A stretch of DNA of 45,022 nucleotides from Chloroflexota bacterium (GTDB lineage Bacteria > Chloroflexota > Dehalococcoidia > SHYB01), in assembly GCA_022572465.1 (NCBI GenBank), contig JACZVV010000010.1, forward strand, positions 1 to 45,022, read 5' to 3'. This document shows positions 33,543 through 41,986 of the stretch, piece after piece (position 1 is the first letter of the stretch; each line of letters opens with the position of its first letter). The notes under the pieces were generated by a model. It was not told the origin of the DNA. It saw only the letters and a program-made list of their open reading frames with translations, and did not search any database. The position numbers and the translations under genes were made by a program.

Positions 33543-34709
33543 GTGTACTCCCCCAAGGAACTCAGCAACAAGACGTGTGTCGTCGGCATCGGCGAAACCA
33601 CCTACTCGCGAAAGTCGGGCATGACCGATCTGACGCTGCAGCTCACGGCCGCGATGAGAGCCATCGAGGACGCCGGCATCAAGCCGGGCGACATCGACGG
33701 CATCTTGCCCCAGGCGGCCGGCGCCACGTCGGAAGACTTCGCGACCAACCTGGGCATCAAGGACCTTCGTTACTCGGCCCAGATCAACATGGGCGGGGCT
33801 AGCCCCTGCGCCGCCATCCAGAACGGTGTCTTGGCCGTCGCATCGGGCGTATGCAACTACGTCCTGCTGCTGTCGGGCCGCAACGGCTACTCGGGCGCGC
33901 GCACCGCCCAGTCCATCGGGGCCGGCCTCGGCAGCGGGCCCATGCGTACCATGGGCGAGTTCGAGTACATCTACGGCCTGGTGGCGCCGATGCTCTGGTA
34001 CGGCCCCATGGCGCGGCGCCACATGCACCTCTACGGCACCACCAGCTTGCAGTTCGCCGAGGTCTCCATCGCCATGCGCCGGCACGCCTCGATGCAGTCC
34101 AACGCCCAGATGAAAGACCCCATCACCATCGAAGACCACCAGAGCTCGCCGATCCTGGCCGATCCCTTCCGGCTGCTGGACTGCTGCCTCCAGACCGATG
34201 GCGCGGCGGCTTGTGTGATCACGACGCCGGAGCGGGCCAAGGACCTGAAGAAAAAGCCGGTCTACATCAGCGCGTTCGGCGAGGCCCACCCCGACTCCCC
34301 CAGCTCCATCACCCAGCGGCCCGACATGACCACCTTCGGCATCGCCAAGCTGGCCCCTCGGGTTTTCGAGATGGCCGGCATGACCCCCAAAGACGTCGAC
34401 GTCGCGGAGCTCTACGACTGCTTCACCTTCACCGTGATCAATCAGCTCGAGGACATCGGGTTCTGCGGCAAGGGCGAAGGCGGCCCGTTCGTCGAAGGCG
34501 GGCGAATCCAGATCGGTGGAGACCTGCCGGTGAACACCCACGGGGGCCTGCTGTCCCAAGGCCACATCATGGGCATGAACCACGTCATCGAAGGCATCAA
34601 GCAGGTTCGCGGGTCCAGCGACGTCCAGGTCAAGGACGCCGAGGTCGCCCTGGTGAGCGGCTACGGCGACTTCGGCGACGGCGCCCTGGCGATCTTTAGC
34701 GGGAGGTAA
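33543..34709 (+). CDS. Thiolase-like (SCP-x / lipid-transfer type) acetyl-CoA acetyltransferase family protein
   Basis: The 388-residue product has the thiolase-fold opening KTCVVGIGETTYSRKSG, a Cys in NMGGASPCAAIQNG at the nucleophile region near residue 90, AELYDCFTFTVINQLEDIGF near 284 and the NTHGGLLSQGHIMGMNHVIE loop near 340 typical of the lipid-transfer/SCP-x thiolase group rather than biosynthetic thiolases. It probably acts on acyl-CoA chains or sterol-like side chains; substrate unknown. GTG 33543 has AGGAGG eight bases upstream. It pairs with the DUF35 gene two bases downstream, a pairing these thiolases need for activity in known cases. Confidence 0.9.
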   Translation: MYSPKELSNKTCVVGIGETTYSRKSGMTDLTLQLTAAMRAIEDAGIKPGDIDGILPQAAGATSEDFATNLGIKDLRYSAQINMGGASPCAAIQNGVLAVASGVCNYVLLLSGRNGYSGARTAQSIGAGLGSGPMRTMGEFEYIYGLVAPMLWYGPMARRHMHLYGTTSLQFAEVSIAMRRHASMQSNAQMKDPITIEDHQSSPILADPFRLLDCCLQTDGAAACVITTPERAKDLKKKPVYISAFGEAHPDSPSSITQRPDMTTFGIAKLAPRVFEMAGMTPKDVDVAELYDCFTFTVINQLEDIGFCGKGEGGPFVEGGRIQIGGDLPVNTHGGLLSQGHIMGMNHVIEGIKQVRGSSDVQVKDAEVALVSGYGDFGDGALAIFSGR

Positions 34710-34711
34710 GC

Positions 34712-35137
34712 GTGACCACCACGTCCGAGTACAAAAAACCCATTCCCCGGCCCACCGGCGAGAGCCAGCCGTTCTGGGATTTCTGCAAGAAGCACGAGCT
34801 GCGATTCCAGCGGTGCAGCAAGTGCAACACCTTCAGGCACTATCCCCGCCCGCTGTGCGGCGAGTGCGGCTCTTTCGATTTCGATTGGGTGCAGGTCGCT
34901 CCCAAGGGAACGGTCCACAGCTGGGTGACGGCCCACCGGGCCTTCCATCCCGGCTTCGCGGAAGAGCTCCCGCTGGCCATCGTCATCGTCGACGTCGACG
35001 AAGCGCCGGGCATCCGCATCATGGCGAACTACAACGACGGCACCAAGGCCGACGAGGTCGCCGTGGGCGCTCCGGTCAAGATCGTGTTCGACGATGTGAC
35101 GGAAGAGTTCACCCTGCCCAAGATCGCCCGGGCCTGA
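34712..35137 (+). CDS. DUF35 zinc-ribbon/OB-fold acyl-CoA-associated protein
   Basis: The 141-residue protein has the DUF35 layout: an N-terminal helix, a rubredoxin-like zinc ribbon (RCSKCNTFRHYPRPLCGECG, four Cys) near 34-53, and an OB fold (VQVAPKGTVHSWVTAHRAFH onward) ending in VKIVFDDVTEEFTLPKIA. Such proteins partner thiolase-like enzymes, bringing the CoA substrate. GTG 34712 starts two bases after the thiolase stop, with GGGAGG in the end of that gene as ribosome binding site. Its stop is followed ten bases later by the repeat array. Confidence 0.92.
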   Translation: MTTTSEYKKPIPRPTGESQPFWDFCKKHELRFQRCSKCNTFRHYPRPLCGECGSFDFDWVQVAPKGTVHSWVTAHRAFHPGFAEELPLAIVIVDVDEAPGIRIMANYNDGTKADEVAVGAPVKIVFDDVTEEFTLPKIARA

Positions 35138-35145
35138 TGGCCCGT

Positions 35146-35567
35146 GGCTGAGCCAGTGGCTGAGCCACATCGTTATTTCTGGCCCAATATTGTTGCGGCC
35201 CGGCAGCGTGAGCAACATGGCCATTTCCGGCCTAATGTTGCTGCGGATCAGCCGCCGGGTGGCTGATCCACATCGTTATTTCTGGCCCAATATTGTTGCG
35301 GCCCGGCCGCTTGAGCAACATGGCCATTTCCGGCCTAATGTTGCTGCGGATCAGCCGCCGGGTGGCTGAGCCACATCGTTATTTCTGGCCCAATGTTGGC
35401 TGCGGCCCAGCCGCGTGAGCAACATGGCCATTTCCGGCCCAGGGTTGCTGCGGCTCAGCCGCCGGGTGGCTGAGCCACATCGTTATTTCCGGCCCAATGT
35501 TGGCTGCGGCCCGGCCGCGTGAGCAACATGGCCATTTCCGGCCTAATGTTGCTGCGGCTCAGCCGCC
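35146..35567. repeat. Tandem array of four 103-bp units built from the dispersed repeat
   Basis: Units start GTGGCTGA(G/T)CCACATCGTT at 35156, 35259, 35362 and 35466, spaced 103, 103 and 104 bases; the last ends at 35567. Each unit is two head-to-tail elements: the first keeps a good left end but a degraded right end (GCGGCCCGGC), the second a degraded left end (GCGTGAGCAACATGG) and a good right end (CAGCCGCC). Within the second half AGCAACATGGCC pairs with GGCCTAATGTTGCT (two-base bulge). An extra partial copy lies at 35144-35155. This fills most of the 551-base gap between the DUF35 gene and dxs; 35568-35590 shows nothing. Confidence 0.95.
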
Positions 35568-35590
35568 TCCGCCACCAGGTTCGCAACTGA

Positions 35591-35619
35591 TTGACAGGGT
35601 ATACCCGTTATGCTAGGCT
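35591..35619 (+). promoter_or_regulatory. Putative dxs (hopanoid operon) promoter
   Basis: A consensus TTGACA (35591-35596) is followed after 17 bases by TAGGCT (35614-35619) preceded by TGC as an extended -10. A perfect GGGTATACCC palindrome (35597-35606) lies directly behind the -35 box and is placed for operator use. It is 24 bases after the repeat array. Confidence 0.65.
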
Positions 35620-35688
35620 CCATTGCCATCGTATGCCGAGGTATCGAAAATTGGGTCGCCTCGAAGGCTGGTAAGGAGTCCGTACCGG

Positions 35689-37602
35689 ATGGGACGACTG
35701 CTCGACAGCATCCAGGAACCCGCGGACCTGCGCGGCCTCGACTATCCGGCGCTGGACCGGCTGGCACGGGAGGTCCGGCGGACGATCATCGACGTCATCA
35801 CCCAGCGGGGCGGCCACCTGGCGTCCAACCTCGGTGTGGTGGAGCTCACCATCGCCCTGCACCGGGTCTTCGACAGCCCCAAGGACAAGCTGGTGTGGGA
35901 CACCACCAATCAGTGCTATACCCACAAGCTGCTGACCGGGCGCCAGGACCAGTTCGACACGATCCGGCTGGAGAGGGGACTGTCGGGCTTCGGCGAGCCG
36001 TCGGAGAGTCCCCATGACGTCATGTGCGCCGGCCATGCCGGCACCGGCGTCTCGATGGCGCTGGGTATCGCTCAAGCCGAGAAGCTGCGGGGCGGACACG
36101 CCCGGACCGTGGCCATCGTCGGCGACGGCGCGCTGACGGCGGGCCTGAGCTTCGAAGCGCTGAACAACATCGCTCACCTCGCGCCGGAAAACCTGGTCGT
36201 CGTGCTCAACGATAACGGCATGTCCATCTCGGAGAATATCGGCTTCCTGACCCACTGGCGGCAGCGCATCACCTCGCACCCCGAGTACCAGGCGATGGCG
36301 GCGAGGACCCGCAAGCTCGCGCAGAAGGTCCCCCGCGGGGAGCTGGCCTATCGGCTGGCCAAAAAGTTGAAGGATGGCGTGGAGTCGATCGCCATGCCCA
36401 CCACCCTCTGGCGCGAGATGGGGTTCGAATACATGGGCCCTGTCGATGGCCACGACATCGAAGCCCTGGAGCGCGTGCTCCATCAGGCCCTGGGGTTCAC
36501 CGGCAAGACCCCGCTGATTCACGTCATCACCCAGAAAGGCCGGGGCTATCGCCCCGCCGAGGAAGACCCCGTCAAGTACCACCAACCCGGCTCTCCACTG
36601 GGCGCCGGCTCCGGGGCCCCCACCTACTCCCACGTCTTCGCCCAGACCCTCGTGCGGCTCATGCAGTCGGACCCGAGGGTGACCGGCATCACCGCGGCCA
36701 TGCTGGAAGGGACAGGCATGGTGGAGGCCCAGCGGGCCTTCCCCGACCGCGTCTTCGACGTGGGCATCGCCGAGCAGCACGCGGTGACGATGGCCGCGGG
36801 CATGGCGCGGGCCGGTTACCGGCCCTTCGTGTCGATCTACTCCACCTTCCTTCAGCGCGCCTTCGACCAGATCCTCCACGATGTCTGCATCCAGGCGCTG
36901 CCGGTGGTGCTGGTGGCCGACCGGGCCGGGATCGTCGGCGAGGACGGCAAGACGCACCACGGCGCGTTCGATATCTCCTATCTGCGGTGCCTGCCCAACG
37001 CCGTCGTGTGCGCGCCCAAGGACGAGAACGAGTTCCAGCATCTGCTCTACACCGGGTACAAGCACGCCGGCCCCTTCGCGATCCGGATCGCCAGGGGCAG
37101 CGCCGTCGGCGTTCCGATGGAGCCCGATCTCCGTGAGCTTCCGCTGGGACAGGGCGAGCTGCTCCGGGACGGACGGGACGTCACCATCATCGCGTTGGGC
37201 AAGACGGTCTACCCGGCGCTGGAGGCGGCGCAGAGCCTGGCCGAATCCGGAATCTCCTGTATGGTGATCAACGCGAGGTTCGTCAAGCCGCTGGACCGGG
37301 ACCTGATCGTGCGGACGGCCAGGGAGACGGGCCGCGTCCTGACGGTGGAGGAGAACGTCCTCGCCGGCGGTTTCGGCAGCGCCGTGCTGGAGGCGTTGAG
37401 CGACGCCGGCCTCAGCGACATCCAGGTCGCCAGGTTGGGCATGCCCGATGCGTTCGTGGAGCAGGCCACCGCGGAGGTCCAGCGCGCCAACCTCGGGCTG
37501 GACGCAACCGGTATCGCGGCCAGGGTGCGAGAGCGCTTCTTTCCCGGTATGCTAGCCGTCGAGACCGTGCACGGAGAGGCTGGAGCGGCGGCGCCCGCGT
37601 GA
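35689..37602 (+). CDS. dxs: 1-deoxy-D-xylulose-5-phosphate synthase (divergent)
   Basis: First enzyme of the MEP isoprenoid pathway, joining pyruvate and glyceraldehyde-3-phosphate with thiamine diphosphate. The 637-residue protein has GGHLASNLGVVELTIALHR near 41, the ThDP motif GDGALTAG at 145-152 with NDNGMSIS at 174-181, GIAEQHAVTMAAGMA near 375, and HHGAFDISYLRCLPN near 430. Two usual segments differ: WDTTNQCYTHKLLTGR (instead of WDVGHQ.Y) and AGHAGTGVSMALG (instead of GHSSTSISAALG). ATG 35689 has AAGGAG ten bases upstream. First gene of the operon leading to hopanoids. Confidence 0.92.
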   Translation: MGRLLDSIQEPADLRGLDYPALDRLAREVRRTIIDVITQRGGHLASNLGVVELTIALHRVFDSPKDKLVWDTTNQCYTHKLLTGRQDQFDTIRLERGLSGFGEPSESPHDVMCAGHAGTGVSMALGIAQAEKLRGGHARTVAIVGDGALTAGLSFEALNNIAHLAPENLVVVLNDNGMSISENIGFLTHWRQRITSHPEYQAMAARTRKLAQKVPRGELAYRLAKKLKDGVESIAMPTTLWREMGFEYMGPVDGHDIEALERVLHQALGFTGKTPLIHVITQKGRGYRPAEEDPVKYHQPGSPLGAGSGAPTYSHVFAQTLVRLMQSDPRVTGITAAMLEGTGMVEAQRAFPDRVFDVGIAEQHAVTMAAGMARAGYRPFVSIYSTFLQRAFDQILHDVCIQALPVVLVADRAGIVGEDGKTHHGAFDISYLRCLPNAVVCAPKDENEFQHLLYTGYKHAGPFAIRIARGSAVGVPMEPDLRELPLGQGELLRDGRDVTIIALGKTVYPALEAAQSLAESGISCMVINARFVKPLDRDLIVRTARETGRVLTVEENVLAGGFGSAVLEALSDAGLSDIQVARLGMPDAFVEQATAEVQRANLGLDATGIAARVRERFFPGMLAVETVHGEAGAAAPA

Positions 37603-37626
37603 GACCGCCGAAGGAGACGAGGGTCC

Positions 37627-38649
37627 ATGGCCCTGCCGGACGTGTTCACCAGATACCGTCCCGCCATCGACGCGGGGCTCCGTCAGGCGTTGGATGGCGG
37701 CGCCTCCGACTTGTACGCCATGCTGCGCTATCACATGGGCTGGCTGGACGAGGAGGGGCGGCCAACCGAGGGCGCCTCGGGCAAGGCGGTGCGGCCGGCG
37801 CTGTGTCTGTTCGCCTGCGAGGCCGCCGGAGGCGTCGCGGAGCAGGCGTTGCCGGCGGCGGTGGCCATCGAACTGGTGCACAACTTCTCGCTCATTCACG
37901 ACGATATTCAAGACGGGGACACCGAGCGGCATCATCACCCAACGGTGTGGTACCGGTGGGGACACAGCCACGGCGTCAACGCCGGCGACGCGATGTTCGT
38001 GCTGGGCCACCAGGCCCTGATCGCCAGCGACGGGCTCGCGCCGCGGACCGCTCTGGCCGTGTCGCGTATCCTCACCCGAGCCTGCGCCGAGATGATCGAG
38101 GGCCAGGTCCTGGACCTGACGTTCGAGCAGCGCGCGTCCGTGGGCGTCGAGGAGTATCTGCGGATGATCGGGAAGAAGACCGGCGCGCTGCTGGAAGGCT
38201 CGTTGCATATGGGGGCCGTGATCGGCTGTGAGGACCCGGCGACGATCGAGGCCATGCGCTGCTTCGGGAACGCTCTCGGGTTGCTGTTTCAGGTGCGTGA
38301 CGATATGCTCGGTGTCTGGGGCGTGGCCGAAAGGACGGGCAAGCCGGTGGGCAGCGACATCCACCGCAGAAAGAAATCGTTGCCCATCGTCCACGCTCTG
38401 GAGACGGCCGAGGGCGCGGGCCGCGAGCGCCTGGTGGAGATCTACCGGAAAGACGCGCCCCTCGACGAGGCCGATATCGAGTCCGTGCTCGGCGTGCTGG
38501 CCGACCTGGGGACGCAGCAGGTCTGCGAGGCCATAGCCGACAAGCAAGCCGACCGTAGCGTGGCCGAGCTGGACACGGTGGAGCTCTCGCCGAAGGCTCG
38601 TCGCGAATGTGAGGAGCTGACCCAGTTTTTGTTGAAGCGGGACTACTAA
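37627..38649 (+). CDS. Polyprenyl diphosphate synthase (E-type)
   Basis: Adds isopentenyl units to allylic diphosphates; here probably supplying farnesyl diphosphate for squalene or a longer chain. The 340-residue protein has the first Asp-rich motif DDIQD (92-96) after VHNFSLIH, and a second motif DDMLG (225-229) in FQVRDDMLGVWG, in which the last Asp of DDxxD is absent, as in a recognised subgroup. GKPVGSDIHRRKKSLPIVHA follows. Product chain length cannot be read reliably. ATG 37627 follows AAGGAG, 24 bases after dxs. Confidence 0.92.
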   Translation: MALPDVFTRYRPAIDAGLRQALDGGASDLYAMLRYHMGWLDEEGRPTEGASGKAVRPALCLFACEAAGGVAEQALPAAVAIELVHNFSLIHDDIQDGDTERHHHPTVWYRWGHSHGVNAGDAMFVLGHQALIASDGLAPRTALAVSRILTRACAEMIEGQVLDLTFEQRASVGVEEYLRMIGKKTGALLEGSLHMGAVIGCEDPATIEAMRCFGNALGLLFQVRDDMLGVWGVAERTGKPVGSDIHRRKKSLPIVHALETAEGAGRERLVEIYRKDAPLDEADIESVLGVLADLGTQQVCEAIADKQADRSVAELDTVELSPKARRECEELTQFLLKRDY

Positions 38650-38660
38650 AAGGACGGCTT

Positions 38661-38691
38661 GGGCCGTCCCGGCGAAGGTCGGGACGGTCCC
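38661..38691 (+). other. Hairpin between the prenyl synthase gene and hpnH
   Basis: GGGCCGTCCCG (38661-38671) pairs with CGGGACGGTCCC (38680-38691) with a one-base bulge and an eight-base loop. It may be an attenuator or an mRNA processing site; the gene order shows the operon continuing past it. Confidence 0.4.
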
Positions 38692-38711
38692 TGGAAAAGG
38701 ACGCATAGACC

Positions 38712-39734
38712 ATGTCCGTACCGGCAGCGCAAGCGTGGGCCGTGGCGCGCCACGTGGTGACGAATAAACTCCTGCGGAGGAAGCGGTATCCCCTGGTGAT
38801 GATGCTGGAGCCGTTGATGCGATGCAACCTCGCCTGCGCCGGCTGCGGCAAGATCCAGTACCCCGCGCAGATCTTGAAGAAACACCTCACCATCGAGCAA
38901 TGCCTGGCGGCCACGGACGAGTGCGGCGCGCCCATGGTCAGCATCGCCGGCGGCGAGCCGCTGATGTATCCCCTCATCGGCGAGCTGGTGCGGCGGCTGG
39001 TCAAGCGAAAAAAGTTTATCTATCTCTGCACCAACGCCCTCCTGCTGCGGGAACGTTTGGCCGAGGGCACCTTCGAGCCGTCTCGCTACCTCGCCTTCAG
39101 CGTGCACATGGACGGACTGGAGGAGGACCACGACGAGTCCGTCTGCCGCGACGGCGTGTACGCCGAAGCTACCGCGGCCATCAAGGACGCCGTCGGCCGC
39201 GGGTACCGCGTGACGACCAACACCACGCTCTTCGACAACTCCCAGCCGTTTCGGGTGCGACGCTTCTTCGACGAGATGATGGAGCTGGGTGTGGAGGGGA
39301 TGATGGTATCGCCGGGCTACAGCTACGCCAAGGCGCCCGACCAGGAGCATTTTCTGCGACGCGAGCGGACCACTCAGCTCTTCAGCGACGTGCTGTCCGA
39401 CAAGGCCAAGTCGTGGAAATTCAACCAGTCGCCGCTGTTCTTGCAGTTCCTGATGGGCAAGAAGGACTTCGAGTGCACGCCTTGGGGCAATCCCCTGTAC
39501 ACCATCTTTGGCTGGCAGCGGCCGTGCTATCTGCTCCAGGAGGGCTACGCGTCCACGTTTCAGGAGCTCCTGGACACCACGCAATGGGAGAACTACGGCC
39601 GGCAAAGCGGCAATCCCAAGTGCCAGGATTGCATGGTCCACTGCGGCTACGAGCCGACGGCGGTCAACGCGACGTTTTCGAGCTTGAAGGAGTTGAAGAA
39701 CACCGTGGTCGCGATGGTCACCGGGAAGATCTAG
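38712..39734 (+). CDS. hpnH: Adenosyl-hopene transferase HpnH (radical SAM)
   Basis: HpnH adds an adenosyl group to diploptene, the first step in making extended C35 hopanoids. The 340-residue protein has the radical SAM iron-sulphur motif MRCNLACAGCGKIQYP (Cys38, Cys42, Cys45), GGEPLMYPLIGELV near 82 and the C-terminal Cys-rich region NPKCQDCMVHCGYEPTAV near 301, both typical. It lies in an operon with hpnG, hpnA and squalene-hopene cyclase, which strengthens the call. Confidence 0.96.
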   Translation: MSVPAAQAWAVARHVVTNKLLRRKRYPLVMMLEPLMRCNLACAGCGKIQYPAQILKKHLTIEQCLAATDECGAPMVSIAGGEPLMYPLIGELVRRLVKRKKFIYLCTNALLLRERLAEGTFEPSRYLAFSVHMDGLEEDHDESVCRDGVYAEATAAIKDAVGRGYRVTTNTTLFDNSQPFRVRRFFDEMMELGVEGMMVSPGYSYAKAPDQEHFLRRERTTQLFSDVLSDKAKSWKFNQSPLFLQFLMGKKDFECTPWGNPLYTIFGWQRPCYLLQEGYASTFQELLDTTQWENYGRQSGNPKCQDCMVHCGYEPTAVNATFSSLKELKNTVVAMVTGKI

Positions 39735-39832
39735 CGGAGATGCGGCCCACAAGCGTTCGATGTCACCTGAAGGAGACCCGCGCCAGCTGAAGGACGGCTG
39801 AGACAAGTTGGCCGCCGGGACGCACACACGCC

Positions 39833-40177
39833 ATGGAACAAGAGCGAAGCCTCGAGGGGTGGACGCCGGAGCTGGACGGGTCGATGACCCTGGAGCGGGT
39901 CATCGACCTGGCCTTCGACTATCGGGGCAACACGACGATCGTATGCACCGACGGCTCCGAGATGGTCGCCTACGTGTTCAATCGGAACAAAGAGGTCGCC
40001 GAGCCTTTCATCCAGGTGTTCGACGACAAGGGAAACGGTCCCTTCACCATCCCTTACGCTCGAATCCAGAGCATCCAGTTTACGGGAAAAGACACCGCCG
40101 CCGGCAGGTCCTGGGAGGCGTGGGTCAAGCGCCGCGAGGCTGGGGCCAACGAATCGCGGCCCCAGCCTGGAACGTAG
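39833..40177 (+). CDS. Conserved-looking hypothetical protein in the hopanoid operon
   Basis: A 114-residue protein of unknown function. After a short acidic start, MTLERVIDLAFDYRGNTT, TDGSEMVAYVFNRNKE and FTIPYARIQSIQFTGKDTAA suggest a small β-barrel with alternating strands; there are no membrane helices and no Cys/His metal sites. It lies between hpnH and hpnG, where I recall similar small proteins in other hopanoid clusters, but I cannot name a family. A clear ribosome binding site is not visible before ATG 39833, and the 98 bases upstream hold two CTGAAGGA copies. Confidence 0.75.
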   Translation: MEQERSLEGWTPELDGSMTLERVIDLAFDYRGNTTIVCTDGSEMVAYVFNRNKEVAEPFIQVFDDKGNGPFTIPYARIQSIQFTGKDTAAGRSWEAWVKRREAGANESRPQPGT

Positions 40178-40198
40178 TCATCCTTCGGGAGTGACATC

Positions 40199-40984
40199 TT
40201 GATCGTGTTCATCGCCGCGTTGAAGCAGGAGCTAGCCGCCTTCGGCGAGGTCGTCGCCATCGATCGGCGGGAGCAGGTCGACGGCGTGCCGCTGGCCGAA
40301 GGGCACGCCGATGGAGTCGCCGTCGCTCTGGTCCAATCGGGGATCGGCCGCCAACGGGCGTCCGAGGCGACCCGGCTGGCCATCGCGCGCTACCGCCCCG
40401 ACATGATCGTGTCGGTGGGCTACTCCGGCGGCCTATCTCCGGAGATCCGGGGTTCAGACCTGGTGCTGGGCCAGCGCCTTCTGGCTGCGGAGCCAGCGTC
40501 GCCGGGAGGCGAGCCCCATCTTGTCGGCGAACCCATCGAGGTCGAGCCGTCGCTTCTGGACACCACGGCCATCGCCATGGAGGAGTCACTCCTTGCGGCG
40601 CGCAGCGGAGACTTCGTTACCGTTCCCGCGATCGTGCGCGGCTATGGCGAGAAGGACCGGCTGCGACGCCGGTCGTCGGCGTTGCTGGTGGATATGGAAA
40701 GCTACTGGGTGGCGCTGGCGGCCCGGGAAGCCGAGGTGCCCTTCGTCGCGGCTCGGGTGGCCTCCGACGAGATCGGCGATACGTTGCCCGATTTCACGAA
40801 GTTCGCGGACGCCATGGGTGGGATCCGGCCCCTGTCCGCGGCGTGGTACTATCTGACGCACCCTCACCATGTGTTGGGGGCGGGAGTCTTGGCCTATAAC
40901 GCCCGCCAGGGCGCCCGCAATCTCGCGGCCTTTGCCGCGCTGTTCCTTACCATAGCGTTTCGAGGAGCGCCCGTGCGGCGATGA
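40199..40984 (+). CDS. hpnG: Adenosylhopane nucleosidase/phosphorylase HpnG
   Basis: HpnG removes adenine from adenosylhopane, giving ribosylhopane (or the phosphorylated form), the step after HpnH. The 261-residue protein has the nucleoside-phosphorylase fold: LVQSGIGRQRASEATR near 44, VSVGYSGGLSPEIRG near 70 and the ribose-binding VDMESYWVALAARE near 164. Start TTG 40199 has GGGAG seven bases upstream (GTG 40205 is the alternative). Its stop overlaps the hpnA ATG (ATGA). Confidence 0.9.
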   Translation: MIVFIAALKQELAAFGEVVAIDRREQVDGVPLAEGHADGVAVALVQSGIGRQRASEATRLAIARYRPDMIVSVGYSGGLSPEIRGSDLVLGQRLLAAEPASPGGEPHLVGEPIEVEPSLLDTTAIAMEESLLAARSGDFVTVPAIVRGYGEKDRLRRRSSALLVDMESYWVALAAREAEVPFVAARVASDEIGDTLPDFTKFADAMGGIRPLSAAWYYLTHPHHVLGAGVLAYNARQGARNLAAFAALFLTIAFRGAPVRR

Positions 40985-41965
40985 AGGCCTTGGTCACCGG
41001 GGCCACCGGGTTCATCGGGAGCAACCTGGTGCGGGCGCTGCTCGATGACGGCGCCCAGGTCCGGGGCCTGGCGCGGCCAGGGAGCGACCGCCGGGCGTTG
41101 CAGGGCCTCTCGGTGGATATCGTCGAGGGGGACCTGCTGGACGTGGCCTCGCTCCGGCGGGCCGTGGCCGGGTGCGACACCCTGTTCCACGTGGCCGCTC
41201 TGTACGCCTACTGGCCGCCGGACCGCGATCTGTTCTACCGGGTCAACGTGGAGCACCAGAAACGTCCTGGAGGCCGCTCGGGATGCGGGGGTCCAGCGGA
41301 CCGTTTTCACCAGCTCGTCGGCGACGATAGGCCCGGCGAACGGGACGGGGCCCGCAAACGAGGAGACGCCTGCCAAGACCGGCGGACTCCTCAAGGGGTA
41401 CAAGGAGTCAAAATATCTGGCGGAGCAAGAGGCGATCAAGGCGAACGCCGCAGGTTTTCCGGTGGTGGTGGTCAACCCCACGGCGCCGATGGGCCCGTGG
41501 GACGTCAAGCCAACGCCGACGGGGAGGATCGTTCGAGACTTTCTTCTGGGGAAGATGTTCGGCTATGTCGATACGGGACTCAACGTGGTGCACGTGCGAG
41601 ACGTTGCTCGGGGGCACATCCTGGCGGCCGAGAGAGGCAAGCCGGGCCGGCGCTACATCCTGGGCAACCGCAACATGGCGCTGCGGGAGATCTTCCAGGC
41701 GTTGGGGACCATCGCCGGCCGCCGGCCGCCGAGGCTGCGGGTGCCGTACGCCCTCGCCCTGGCCTTCGCCCATCTCGACGAACTGGTGGAAGGCAGGATG
41801 GCGCGCGGGACGCCTCGAGCGACCGTCGCGGAGGTCAAGCTGTCACGCAAACCGATGTATTTCGACGCCTCTCGGGCAGTGCAGGAGCTCGGCATGCCCC
41901 AGACCTCGGTGGAAGAGGCGCTCAGCGACGCCGTCGATTGGTTCCGGGACCATGCGCATGGATAA
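40981..41965 (+). pseudogene. hpnA: Hopanoid-associated sugar epimerase HpnA, interrupted by a frameshift
   Basis: Frame 1 from ATG 40981 reads MKALVTGATGFIGSNLVRAL (Rossmann GxxGxxG) up to FYRVNVEHQ near 41258; the protein continues in the next frame as TRNVLEAARDAGVQRTVFTS, then GYKESKYLAEQEA with the catalytic Tyr-x-x-x-Lys and the normal C-terminus to 41965. The break falls at about 41251-41256, where GTGGAG CACCAGA would need two more bases (GGCACC) or one fewer. Total length, 985 bases, equals 328 codons plus one. The rest is intact and conserved, so a sequencing error is as likely as real inactivation. The family is NAD(P)-binding short-chain epimerase/reductase-like. Confidence 0.88.
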
Positions 41966-41986
41966 CCAACCACATTTGGAGGGACG

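Noticed and set aside
35156-35567. CRISPR array
   Set aside because: Units are repeated over their full 103 bp with no unique spacers, and no cas gene is present.
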